Part shown: positions 45,397-53,520 of the stretch, piece after piece
Position numbering within the stretch: position 1 is the stretch's first letter
Layout: every line of letters begins with the position of its first letter
Source of the DNA: Stakelama marina
Lineage (GTDB): Bacteria > Pseudomonadota > Alphaproteobacteria > Sphingomonadales > Sphingomonadaceae
DNA: 64,000 nt
Direction: 5' to 3'
NCBI RefSeq assembly: GCF_018122655.1
Contig: NZ_JAGRQC010000001.1
Coordinates: 372,001 to 436,000 of the forward strand
Made by a program: the position numbers and the translations under genes
The notes under the pieces: model-generated
What the model was told of the DNA's origin: nothing
Databases searched by the model: none
The model's input: the letters and a program-made list of their open reading frames with translations, nothing else

Positions 45397-46863
45397 CTAG
45401 AGCGTCGCCATCGCGACGAGTGCGCCGTCGGTTTCGAGGATGTTCAGCCATTCGGTTAGCGCGGAGCGGAAAGGCTGATCCGCTGCGAGTTCGGTCGGGA
45501 AGATCGCGTTGATGGCGAGCAATGCTTTCACCCGCGCCTCTGCCGTGTCGCAGCCGTTGAGCGCGGCGGCGGTGCGGTCGGCCAGCGGGTCGTCGACCGT
45601 ATGGGGTTTGCCGGCATCGTCGGTGCCGCCCTGCCAGCGCATCCATGCAGCAACTGCGAGCGTGAGCGCGGGAGAGGCGAGCCCTTCCTCGCGCCGTGCG
45701 GCGATGGTGGCGAGCAGGCGCTGCGGCAGCTTTTGCGAGCCATCTATCGCGATCTGGCGCGTGCGGTGCTGAAGCGCGGAGTTGGCGAAGCGCGCCATCA
45801 GTTCGGCGCGATAGGCGGCGATGTCGAGCCCCGGTGGCGGTGACAGCGTGACCTCTGCCTCGTTCCACAGCGTCTCGACGAAGCGGCGAGCGTCTTCGCG
45901 CGCGACCATTTCGTGAACGAAGTCGATGCCCGCCAGTCCGCCGAGATAGGCAAGCCCCGAATGCGATCCGTTGAGCAGGCGCAGCTTGGCGTCTTCCCAG
46001 GGCGGAACCGCGTCGGTGAGTTGCACGCCGAGCGCGTCGAAGTCGGGGCGTGGGCCTGCGAACCGGTTCTCGATCACCCACTGGGTGAAGGGTTCAGTCT
46101 TGACCATGCCGCGGTCCTCGACGCCGAGTGTTTCGGCAAGGGCGGCGATATCCTCGTCGGTCGTCGCCGGCACGATCCGGTCGACCATCGTCTGCGGGAA
46201 CGCGCCCTCGGCCTCGATCCAGTCAGCGAGCGCCTTGTCATGCGCGCGCGCCATGGTCATCACCGCCTTGCGCAGCCGCTGGCCGTTATGCGGAAGGTTG
46301 TCGCAACTGATCGCGGTGAACGGGGGCAGGCCCGCCGCCTTGCGCTGCGCCAGCCCGGCAACGAGCAGTCCCGGCACGGTGTGCGGCGCTGCAAGGCTTT
46401 GCAGGTCGGCGGCGATGTCGGCATCGTCATCGCGCAGGCGCCCGGTCGCGGGGTCGAGCTTGTAGCCCTTTTCGGTCACGGTCAGCGTGACGATATGCGT
46501 GTCGGGACTGGCCAGCGCGGCGACCACCGCTTGAGGGTCCTCGGGCGCGACGACCACCGTATCGACCGCACCGATGATGCGGATGTCCTGCTGGTCGCCC
46601 TCGCGCACGACCAGACTGTAAAGTCCGTCCTGCGGGTTGAGCTGGTCGCGGACACTGCCCGAGCGCAGCGAGACGCCGGTAATGCCCCAGCGCAGGTCAC
46701 CGGCGCGCAGTGCGGCGTCGAACACCGCAGCCTGATGCGCGCGGTGGAACGCGCCGATGCCGAGATGGACGACGCCCTGCGTGACCGCGTTGCGGTCATA
46801 GCCCGGCGTCTCTACCGCGGCGGGAAGATCGGCGGTGGCGGCTTGCGAGAGGCGCTCGCTCAC
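45397..46863 (-). CDS. mannitol-dehydrogenase-family oxidoreductase (fructuronate/tagaturonate reductase)
   Basis: A 488-residue NAD-dependent polyol dehydrogenase. The N-terminal dinucleotide-binding start is VVHLGIGAFHRAHQAAVFD, and the C-terminal domain holds KLRLLNGSHSGLAYLG, the conserved K-xxx-N-xxH catalytic pattern. The length matches UxuB. It reduces D-fructuronate to D-mannonate for ManD, and may also reduce tagaturonate to altronate for UxaA, since no separate UxaB is present here. The GTG start at 46863 overlaps the uxaC stop by 4 nt, so the pair is co-translated. A longer frame running into uxaC is a shadow. Confidence 0.88.
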   Translation of the reverse strand: MSERLSQAATADLPAAVETPGYDRNAVTQGVVHLGIGAFHRAHQAAVFDAALRAGDLRWGITGVSLRSGSVRDQLNPQDGLYSLVVREGDQQDIRIIGAVDTVVVAPEDPQAVVAALASPDTHIVTLTVTEKGYKLDPATGRLRDDDADIAADLQSLAAPHTVPGLLVAGLAQRKAAGLPPFTAISCDNLPHNGQRLRKAVMTMARAHDKALADWIEAEGAFPQTMVDRIVPATTDEDIAALAETLGVEDRGMVKTEPFTQWVIENRFAGPRPDFDALGVQLTDAVPPWEDAKLRLLNGSHSGLAYLGGLAGIDFVHEMVAREDARRFVETLWNEAEVTLSPPPGLDIAAYRAELMARFANSALQHRTRQIAIDGSQKLPQRLLATIAARREEGLASPALTLAVAAWMRWQGGTDDAGKPHTVDDPLADRTAAALNGCDTAEARVKALLAINAIFPTELAADQPFRSALTEWLNILETDGALVAMATL

Positions 46864-48275
46864 AGCTTGTAGGCCTGCTTCACGAGGCCATAGGTGAGGG
46901 CGTGCGCCACCTCCTGCGCTTCGTCCTCGGGCAGGCGGTGTTCGGCGACGAGCCGCGCGAGGAACGCGCAGTCCATCCGCCGTGCGACATCGTGGCGCGC
47001 CGGGATCGACAGGAAGGCGCGCGTGTCGTCGTTGAACCCGACGGTGTTGTAGAAGCCCGCAGTTTCGGTCGCGCGCTCGCGAAAGCGCCGCATCCCTTCG
47101 GGGCTGTCGTGGAACCACCAGGGCGGTCCGAGCTTGAGCGCGGGATAGTGCCCGGCAAGCGGCGCGAGTTCGCGGCTGTAGGCGTCCTCGTCCAGCGTGA
47201 AGATGACGATGGTGAGGGCAGGGTCCGAACCATAGCGGCCGAGCAGCGGCTGGAGCGCGCCGACATAATCGGTCTGGGTCGGGATGTCGGCGCCCTTGTC
47301 GCGGCCGAACGTGCGCATCACCATGTCATTATGATTGCGGTGCGCGCCAGGATGGATCTGCAGCACCATGCCGTCCTCGATGCTCATCCGCGCCATTTCG
47401 GTGAGCATCTGACCGCGGAACAGTTCGGCCTCGGCAGGTGTGAAATCGCCCAAGCGGACCTTGGCGTAGAGCTTTTCGGCATCGGCCGACGACAGGTCGG
47501 CGGTGGCAGCGGTCGGATGCCCGTGATCGGTCGCGGTCGCGCCGCCGACCTCGCGAAAATATTGGCGGCGGTTGCGGTGTGCACTCAGATAGCCGGCCCA
47601 GGTGCCGACGTCTTCGCCGGTGATCTCGCCCAGCTGCTGCAGATTGTCGGCAAAGCCTTCATAGTCGGGATCGACGACCGCGTCGGGGCGGTAGGTGGTG
47701 ACGATCTTTCCCTGCCAGCCGCTGCTGCGGATCGCGCGGTGGTGCGGAAGCGGGTCGAGCGCGCTTTCGGTGGTGGCGATCGCCTCGATCCCGAACCGTT
47801 CGAACAGCGCGCGCGGGCGGAAGCCGTCGGTCGCGAGCGCCGCGCCGATCGTATCGTAATACTGGTCGGCATTGTCGGCGCCAAGGATCTCGGTCATGCC
47901 GAACATCTCTGCGAACACCCAGTCGAGCCACATCCGCGACGGCGTGCCGCGGAACAGGTAGTAATTTTCGGCAAAGCGCCGCCAGATCGCGCGGTGGTCG
48001 CCCTCGGTCGGCCCGCCATCGACGCGCGGAATGCCCAGATCTTCGAGCTTTACGCCCTGGCTGAACAACATGCGGAACACATAATGGTCGGGAATGATCA
48101 ACAGGCTCGATGCATCCTCGAACGGCTGATTTTCGTCGAACCAGGCCGGATCGGTATGGCCGTGCGGGCTGATGATCGGCAGATCCTTCACCGCCCCATA
48201 TAGCCGCCGCGCGATGTCGCGCGTCGCAGGCTCCGCCGGAAACAGGCGATCGGGATGTAGCGTCAGTTCTGCCAT
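46860..48275 (-). CDS. uxaC: glucuronate isomerase (uronate isomerase)
   Basis: A 471-residue amidohydrolase-fold enzyme, the family length. It starts LTLHPDRLFPAEPATRDIARRLY and has the metal motif ISPHGHTDPAWF, then MWLDWVFAEMFG and LQIHPGAHRNHN with conserved Arg/His. It converts D-glucuronate to D-fructuronate and D-galacturonate to D-tagaturonate. ATG at 48275 gives the family N-terminus. An operator 12-mer lies about 115 nt upstream on this strand's leader side. Its stop overlaps the reductase gene start. Confidence 0.93.
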   Translation of the reverse strand: MAELTLHPDRLFPAEPATRDIARRLYGAVKDLPIISPHGHTDPAWFDENQPFEDASSLLIIPDHYVFRMLFSQGVKLEDLGIPRVDGGPTEGDHRAIWRRFAENYYLFRGTPSRMWLDWVFAEMFGMTEILGADNADQYYDTIGAALATDGFRPRALFERFGIEAIATTESALDPLPHHRAIRSSGWQGKIVTTYRPDAVVDPDYEGFADNLQQLGEITGEDVGTWAGYLSAHRNRRQYFREVGGATATDHGHPTAATADLSSADAEKLYAKVRLGDFTPAEAELFRGQMLTEMARMSIEDGMVLQIHPGAHRNHNDMVMRTFGRDKGADIPTQTDYVGALQPLLGRYGSDPALTIVIFTLDEDAYSRELAPLAGHYPALKLGPPWWFHDSPEGMRRFRERATETAGFYNTVGFNDDTRAFLSIPARHDVARRMDCAFLARLVAEHRLPEDEAQEVAHALTYGLVKQAYKL

Positions 48276-48390
48276 TCTATGCTCTCGATTGTGGTTGCGG
48301 TCCCGCGCCTCGGCCGCAAGGCGAATAGGGTGAGGCTGTGCTGTCGGACTACCGCGAGGATGGAAAAGCGCCAAAAATTCTATCTTGAAA

Positions 48391-48402
48391 TGTCAGATAA
48401 CT
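48391..48402 (-). promoter_or_regulatory. 12-mer operator candidate before uxaC
   Basis: TGTCAGATAACT on the plus strand, in the 261-nt gap between the divergent uxaC and universal stress genes. It is the third copy of the hexuronate-locus element, matching the manD copy at 11 of 12 positions. Confidence 0.55.
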
Positions 48403-48466
48403 TACGCGCGCAGCGAACGTCAAACGGTAAGCTGGGAGCGCTATCTCGCTGAACGGAACTCCGCTC

Positions 48467-48483
48467 CGTAAACCTACCGATAG
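48467..48483 (+). promoter_or_regulatory. shared promoter element, copy 1 (before universal stress gene)
   Basis: CGTAAACCTACCGATAG ends exactly 54 nt before the ATG at 48537. A related 17-mer (53451-53467) ends exactly 54 nt before another start near the FixLJ genes; both also have CATAGSGT about 18-19 nt downstream. This looks like an activator site plus promoter. Confidence 0.5.
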
Positions 48484-48536
48484 CCGCGCTCCCTTGCTGG
48501 GTCATAGCGTACCCTGAACCTTGTGGGAGGCGATCA

Positions 48537-49340
48537 ATGAAGAACGTGCTGTTGCTCGTGCATGACGACGAAGGACAGGAATCGCGCTATCAGGCTGCGC
48601 TTGATCTGACGCGGGCGCTGGGTGGGCATCTGACCTGTGTCGATGTCGCGATCGCGCCGCTTCTGACCGACGATTACCTCTCTCCCAGCACCGGCGCTCT
48701 CCTGATGGCGAACGAGATGGCGCACGAGCAGGTCAACCGCGCGAAGATCGAGGCTCGGTTGAGCCATGAAGACGTGCCGTGGGAATGCGTCGACGCCGCA
48801 GGCGACCTGAGCGGTGCGCTCGAACGTGCCTCGCGGCTTGCCGATGTCATTGTCGTCAATGCCGAACTGAAGGAATTTCCACACCGCCAACTGTCGAGCG
48901 TGGCAGGTGACCTGATCGTATCGTCGGGCAAGCCGGTGCTTGCGGTGCCGCCCGAAGTCGTTCGGTTCGATCCGTTCGGCCATGCGATGGTCGCCTGGGA
49001 CGGTTCGGCCGAGGCGGATGCCGCCCTACGTGCCGCGATCCCGATCCTGAAACTCGCCAAGACGGTGACGCTGCTCGAGATCGAGGATGGTTCGGTAACC
49101 GTACCGGCCGAAGAGGCTGCCGAATATTGCTCGCGCCACGATATCCGTCCGGTGCTGCGCCGTGTCACCTCGCCGGGGCAGAAGGCCAGCGCCGCCATTT
49201 TGGCGGAGGTGTCGAGCCAATATGCCGATTATGTCGTCATGGGCGGGTTCGGCCGATCACGCTTTGTCGAAAAGCTTTTCGGCGGGGTAACACAGCAGAT
49301 GTTCCGGCACACGCCGGTGCCGCTGTTCATGGCTCACTGA
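48537..49340 (+). CDS. universal stress protein (UspA family), tandem-domain size
   Basis: A 267-residue protein, twice the size of a single Usp domain. It starts MKNVLLLVHDDEGQESRYQA; the second half has MVAWDGSAEADAALRAAIPIL and the ATP-binding GGFGRSRFVEKLFGGVTQQM pattern (G-2x-G-9x-G). Usp proteins are induced by stress such as low oxygen. GGGAGGCG precedes the start. It carries the shared promoter element and leads into a flavodoxin-fold oxidoreductase and the FixLJ-type genes, so it probably belongs to a microaerobic stress regulon. Confidence 0.88.
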   Translation: MKNVLLLVHDDEGQESRYQAALDLTRALGGHLTCVDVAIAPLLTDDYLSPSTGALLMANEMAHEQVNRAKIEARLSHEDVPWECVDAAGDLSGALERASRLADVIVVNAELKEFPHRQLSSVAGDLIVSSGKPVLAVPPEVVRFDPFGHAMVAWDGSAEADAALRAAIPILKLAKTVTLLEIEDGSVTVPAEEAAEYCSRHDIRPVLRRVTSPGQKASAAILAEVSSQYADYVVMGGFGRSRFVEKLFGGVTQQMFRHTPVPLFMAH

Positions 49341-49355
49341 CCGAAAGGGAAGCGC

Positions 49356-50042
49356 ATGGGACAGGCCGAAGCAGCGCCGCCGCGGCATCTTGTGGTGGTC
49401 GGGCATCCCGACCGGCACAGTTTCAATCATGCGCTGGCGGAAGCCTATTGTCGGGGCGTGCGCGAAAGCGGACAGGAAGCGGAAGTCAACGATCTGTACG
49501 CGCGGGGGTTCGATCCGCTGTTGCGCGCCGACGAGCGGCCGGGCCCCGATTACCACCTGTCGGTCGACGTGACCGCCGAACTGGAAATGCTCGACCGCGC
49601 CGATGCGCTGGTGCTGGTCTATCCGATCTGGTTCGGGCTGCCGCCGGCGATCATCAAGGGCTATGTCGACAAGGTGATGGGCGCCGATTTCTCCGCCCGG
49701 CGCATCAAGGCGCATATCCCCAATGCGCGGCTCAGCGGAATGCACCTGCTCAGCATCTCGACCTCGGCATCGACAATGCCCTGGCTGGAAGAACAGGGCC
49801 AGTGGATCGCGCTGCGAGAGGCGTTCGATCGCTATGTCACCAACATCTTCGGACTGCGCGACAGCGACCACCTTCATTTCGACGCCATCGTTTCGAATCT
49901 GAAACCGGCCTTTGCGCAGGAAATGCTCGATGTCGTGGCGGCACGGGCGCGGCGCATGGCGAGTACGTTGTTGAAAGAACAGCATGCCCGCCACACCGAA
50001 GAGGTCATGGCGCGCCGGAACAAGCCTTCTGTTACGAACTGA
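49356..50042 (+). CDS. NAD(P)H-dependent flavodoxin-fold oxidoreductase
   Basis: A 228-residue flavoprotein of the flavodoxin_2 (NQO/MdaB/KefF-like) family. It begins HLVVVGHPDRHSFNHALAEAY and contains the hallmarks VLVYPIWFGLPPAIIKGYVD and FSARRIKAHIP. It would reduce quinones or similar electrophiles by two electrons using FMN/FAD. It follows the Usp gene by 15 nt with GAAAGGGAAG ahead, so it is in the same operon. Confidence 0.85.
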   Translation: MGQAEAAPPRHLVVVGHPDRHSFNHALAEAYCRGVRESGQEAEVNDLYARGFDPLLRADERPGPDYHLSVDVTAELEMLDRADALVLVYPIWFGLPPAIIKGYVDKVMGADFSARRIKAHIPNARLSGMHLLSISTSASTMPWLEEQGQWIALREAFDRYVTNIFGLRDSDHLHFDAIVSNLKPAFAQEMLDVVAARARRMASTLLKEQHARHTEEVMARRNKPSVTN

Positions 50043-50129
50043 ATCGCACGCAGACGCTATTGCGCTGACCGCGCGGAACCCTAGTCTGTCGCCCGGACGC
50101 ACCCGGCGCGTTCTGTAACCGACGGACCG

Positions 50130-51629
50130 ATGACTCAGGCTTCACTCGAACAGCAGCTTCTTTCGCGCTTCGTTGCGGAAGAGATCGATTGCGCGATGTT
50201 CCTGCTCGATCCCGACGGGAATATCAGCAGCTGGAATGCCGGTGCGGAACGGATTTTCGGGTATTCCGAGGCCGATATTCTCGGAAGCTCTTTTGCAGCG
50301 CTTTATCCGCCGGGCGAACAGGAGGCGAAAAGGCCGACTGCCGACCTTGCGCTGGCTCGCGGTTCCGGGCGCGCGCACGACGAGGGGTGGCGCGTCCGCA
50401 AGGATGGGTCCGAATTTTTCACCGACACAACGGTCCAGGCGTTGTGCGACGATGACGGCACGCTGCACGGTTATGGCGTGTTGTCGTTCGACATCACCGG
50501 GCGCCGCGCCTCCGAAGAGGCACTTCTGCAGCGCGAGCAGCATCTGCGCTCGATCCTCGCCACGATCCCCGATGCGATGATCGTGATCGACGAACGCGGC
50601 AACATCATCCTGTTCAGCACTGCGGCGCAAAAGCTGTTCGGCTATACCGAGGATGAGGTTGCCGGCAGGAACGTCGCGATGCTGATGCCGTCGCCGGACC
50701 ATGAGCGTCACGATGAATATATCCGCCATTATTGCGAGACCGGCGAACGCCGGATCATCGGGATCGGCCGCGTCGTGACCGGCCGCCGCAAGGACGGTTC
50801 GAATTTTCCGTTGGAATTGTCGGTGGGCGAAACGCGCACCGATGGTCACCGCATCTTCACCGGTTTCATCCGCGATCTGACCGAACACCGGCAGCATGAG
50901 CTCCGCGTAAAGGAATTGCAGGCCGAACTCGTTCACGTCTCTCGCGTCAGCGCGATGGGAACGATGGCCTCGACGCTTGCGCATGAGCTCAACCAGCCGC
51001 TCGCCGCGATCGCCAATTACATGGAGGCGGCGCGCGACCTGATCGACGCCGGCGACCCCGATCCCGAGTTGATTCGCGAAGCCACCGCCGAATCGGCGAG
51101 CGAAGCGCTGCGGGCGGGCAAGATCGTGCGCCGCCTGCGCGAATTCGTGTCGCGCGGTGAAATCGACAAGCATGTCGAGGATCTGACCCATCTGATCGAC
51201 GAGGCGAGCCGCCTTGCGCTCACCGGTGCTACCGAGCGCAGCATCCGGACGTTTTTTCGCCTGTCGCCGGACGCGCCGCAGGTGTTCGGCAGCAGAATCC
51301 AGATCCAGCAGGTTCTCGTCAATCTGATCCGCAACGCCATCGACGCCCTGTCCGACGCGCCGGTGCGCGAAATCACCGTTACTACCGAGGCGGCCGATGA
51401 CGACATGGTGAAGATATCGGTCGCCGATACGGGGGCTGGCATCGATCCCGAATTCGCCCCTAGGCTGTTCGAGGCCTTTGCGAGTACGAAACAAAGTGGA
51501 ATGGGACTCGGACTGTCGATCTGCCGCACCATCGTCGAGGCGCATGGCGGACGGATCTGGGCTGGACCGCGTCCCGGCGGAGGAACTGTCATGTCCTTCA
51601 CCTTGTTCAGTGGGGAGACGCACGAATGA
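50130..51629 (+). CDS. FixL-like PAS sensor histidine kinase lacking the heme-ligand histidine
   Basis: A 499-residue soluble kinase: PAS 1 (about 10-125), PAS 2 (about 137-255), HisKA with phospho-acceptor His285 (STLAHELNQPLAAIANY), and HATPase_c with NLIRNAIDAL, ADTGAGIDPEF and GMGLGLSICRTIVEAHGG. PAS 2 is plainly FixL-type (GIGRVVTGRRKDGSNFPLEL), and linker ELVHVSRVSAMG is also FixL-like. The residue just before IIGIGR is Arg208; in rhizobial FixL this is the proximal heme His (H200 in Bradyrhizobium). Oxygen sensing by heme is therefore doubtful. It overlaps the fixJ-like gene by 4 nt. Confidence 0.9.
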   Translation: MTQASLEQQLLSRFVAEEIDCAMFLLDPDGNISSWNAGAERIFGYSEADILGSSFAALYPPGEQEAKRPTADLALARGSGRAHDEGWRVRKDGSEFFTDTTVQALCDDDGTLHGYGVLSFDITGRRASEEALLQREQHLRSILATIPDAMIVIDERGNIILFSTAAQKLFGYTEDEVAGRNVAMLMPSPDHERHDEYIRHYCETGERRIIGIGRVVTGRRKDGSNFPLELSVGETRTDGHRIFTGFIRDLTEHRQHELRVKELQAELVHVSRVSAMGTMASTLAHELNQPLAAIANYMEAARDLIDAGDPDPELIREATAESASEALRAGKIVRRLREFVSRGEIDKHVEDLTHLIDEASRLALTGATERSIRTFFRLSPDAPQVFGSRIQIQQVLVNLIRNAIDALSDAPVREITVTTEAADDDMVKISVADTGAGIDPEFAPRLFEAFASTKQSGMGLGLSICRTIVEAHGGRIWAGPRPGGGTVMSFTLFSGETHE

Positions 51630-52249
51630 GCGACAAGCGGGTCATTCATCTGGTCGACGACGATGAGGCCGTGCGCCGATCGGCGGGTTTCATGCTCAAA
51701 ACGTCGGGTTTTTCGGTACATAGCTACGAATCCGGTGATGCGCTTCTCAAGGATGTGAAGCAGGCGGAACAGGGGTGCATCCTGCTCGACATCCGCATGC
51801 CCGGCATGGACGGTATGGAGGTGCAGCGCGAACTCAATTCGCGCGGCATCGCGATGCCGGTGGTCGTGCTGACGGGGCACGGCGATGTTGGCACCGCGGT
51901 CGAGGCGATGAAGCAGGGAGCGGTAGATTTCCTCGAAAAACCGTTCGAAAAGGCCGCGCTGCTCGGTGCCATCGATACCGCGTTCGAGCGGCTTGAGCGC
52001 GGCGTCGATGGCGGCCTTGCCGAACAGGAGGCGCAGGTGCGCATCGCCAAGCTCACCGACCGCGAACGCGATGTGCTGCAAGGCCTGGTACGAGGCCACC
52101 CCAACAAGACCATCGCCTATGATCTCGGTATTTCGCCGCGCACCGTTGAGGTCCACCGCGCCAACATGATGACCAAGCTCGACGTCCGCAGCCTGTCCGA
52201 AGCGCTGCGCATCGCGTTCGCCGCCGGGCTGAACGGACAGGCTTCGTAA
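51626..52249 (+). CDS. FixJ-family response regulator
   Basis: A 207-residue two-domain regulator. The receiver domain (about 5-120) has the acidic pair HLVDDDEAV, phospho-acceptor Asp in ILLDIRMPGMDGMEV and Lys in FLEKPFEKA. The C-terminal LuxR-type helix-turn-helix (about 140-200) contains LTDRERDVLQGLVRGHPNKTI and RTVEVHRANMMTKL. It pairs with the overlapping FixL-like kinase (ATGA overlap). In rhizobia FixJ activates fixK; here a FixK/Fnr-type gene lies about 460 nt downstream, which supports the same chain. Confidence 0.93.
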   Translation: MSDKRVIHLVDDDEAVRRSAGFMLKTSGFSVHSYESGDALLKDVKQAEQGCILLDIRMPGMDGMEVQRELNSRGIAMPVVVLTGHGDVGTAVEAMKQGAVDFLEKPFEKAALLGAIDTAFERLERGVDGGLAEQEAQVRIAKLTDRERDVLQGLVRGHPNKTIAYDLGISPRTVEVHRANMMTKLDVRSLSEALRIAFAAGLNGQAS

Positions 52250-52293
52250 AACTCCGTACAGACCGGCCCGTTCTTTCGTTGCAAACCAGCGAT

Positions 52294-52695
52294 ATGGCTA
52301 ATTCGGTTGTCGCAACAGACCGCACGACGGAAAACCGCGATGCGGGGCGGGGTAAGCGCATATTGATCGTCGAGGATGACGACAAGGTGCGGCGGTCCAT
52401 GCACCTTCTGCTCTATGCGCGGGGGTATGACGTGCGCTCCTATTCGGGCGTCACGTCGCTGCTTGCCGACAAGCGGAACTGGTCGGCGGCCTGGTTGATT
52501 GCCGATTATCGGCTCGGCGATGGCGACGGCATCGGCGCGTTGCGGGCGTTGAAGCGTGAAGGGTGGCCGGGAACCGCGATCCTGCTTACCGGACACGGCA
52601 GCCCTGCGCTCGCCGCCGCGGCGCTGGCGACAGGCTTCGCGCATATTCTGGAAAAGCCGTTGCGCTGGCACGAACTGCTCGCCGCGCTGGTCTGA
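52294..52695 (+). CDS. single-domain response regulator
   Basis: A 133-residue receiver-only protein: KRILIVEDDDKVRRSM, phospho-acceptor Asp in LIADYRLGDGDG, Thr in LLTGHG and Lys in HILEKPL. It has no output domain. Such proteins act as phosphate sinks or relay partners. Lying between the FixJ-type and FixK-type genes, it may drain or modulate signal from the FixL-like kinase. The ATG at 52294 fits the receiver start; no clear ribosome-binding site is seen. Confidence 0.85.
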   Translation: MANSVVATDRTTENRDAGRGKRILIVEDDDKVRRSMHLLLYARGYDVRSYSGVTSLLADKRNWSAAWLIADYRLGDGDGIGALRALKREGWPGTAILLTGHGSPALAAAALATGFAHILEKPLRWHELLAALV

Positions 52696-52709
52696 TCGGA
52701 TAACAGGCC

Positions 52710-53438
52710 GTGTATCTAGACCTTGATGAACGGGTACAGCCCGGGCGGGGCGGTCCGCCAGCACATCCATGCGCCGCGTGTCCGGCGCGGCGGGCGGCGG
52801 TCTGCGCCGAACTTCCGGACGACCTGCTTGCCGAGATGAAGCGCCTGGGACGAACCGAGCGGCTGCGCGCCGGGCAGACCTTTCGCTGGGAGGATGACGA
52901 GGTTGCCGTTGTCGGCACGCTACGCGTCGGCGCATTAAAGATCGGTGCGTCGCTGAGCGATGGGCGCGAACAGATTTTGGGTCTCGTACTGCCCGGCGAT
53001 TTTGTCGGGCGGCTTTCCGCGACCGGCGCGGCGCACCGCGTTACGGCCGCAGTCGATTCGACGCTTTGCGTCTTCAGGCGCAGTCGGTTCGCCGATTTCG
53101 TCCACTGCAATCCGGAACTGGAACATGCCCTGCTCGACCGCGCATTTGCCGAGCTGGCGCGCGCGCGCGACCGGATGCTGCTGCTCGGCCGCAAGACGGC
53201 GGGCGAACGCGTGGCGAGCCTGTTGCTGGAACTTGCCGAACGGTCGGGCATCCCGCACGGCGGCCGGATCGCGTTGCCGCTTACGCGCGGAGAGATGGCC
53301 GACCTGCTGGGCCTGACGATCGAAACGGTAAGCCGCAAGATCACCGCGCTTCAGCGCGCCGGAACCGTCGCTTTGCCCGATCCGCGCGGGGCGATCGTGC
53401 GCGACCGCGAAGCGCTTCGCATCGCCGCTTTCGCCTGA
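52710..53438 (+). CDS. Crp/Fnr-family regulator with cysteine set (FixK/Fnr type)
   Basis: A 242-residue regulator. N-terminal CAACPARRAAVC and a central Cys in DSTLCVFRRS parallel the four Fe-S ligands of FNR. The sensor beta-barrel is followed by LGLTIETVSRKITALQ, the same E-xx-SR DNA-recognition helix as in the regulator at 33386. It probably reads TTGA-N4-TCAA boxes. The GTG at 52710 is the only start that keeps the cysteine motif. Its position after FixL/FixJ-type genes is that of fixK, but plain FixK proteins lack the Fe-S cysteines, so it may merge both inputs. Confidence 0.87.
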   Translation: MYLDLDERVQPGRGGPPAHPCAACPARRAAVCAELPDDLLAEMKRLGRTERLRAGQTFRWEDDEVAVVGTLRVGALKIGASLSDGREQILGLVLPGDFVGRLSATGAAHRVTAAVDSTLCVFRRSRFADFVHCNPELEHALLDRAFAELARARDRMLLLGRKTAGERVASLLLELAERSGIPHGGRIALPLTRGEMADLLGLTIETVSRKITALQRAGTVALPDPRGAIVRDREALRIAAFA

Positions 53439-53450
53439 GGCTCGGCTGTA

Positions 53451-53467
53451 CGTACATCCCCCGATGG
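53451..53467 (+). promoter_or_regulatory. shared promoter element, copy 2 (before small ORF and hsp20)
   Basis: CGTACATCCCCCGATGG matches copy 1 at 12 of 17 positions and ends 54 nt before the ATG at 53521, the same distance as copy 1 to its gene. The preceding bases read GTACGTAC, close to the rhizobial FixJ-box core GTAMGTAG. Confidence 0.5.
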
Positions 53468-53520
53468 TTCGGTGTCGGCGATCGACATAGGGTCCGAAAA
53501 CCGGACGAGGAACGTCGCAA

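Noticed and set aside
52699..52708. GGATAACA resembling the hexuronate 12-mer
   Set aside because: Only about half of the 12-mer is present, it lies between the receiver and Fnr-type genes, and no uronate gene is near.
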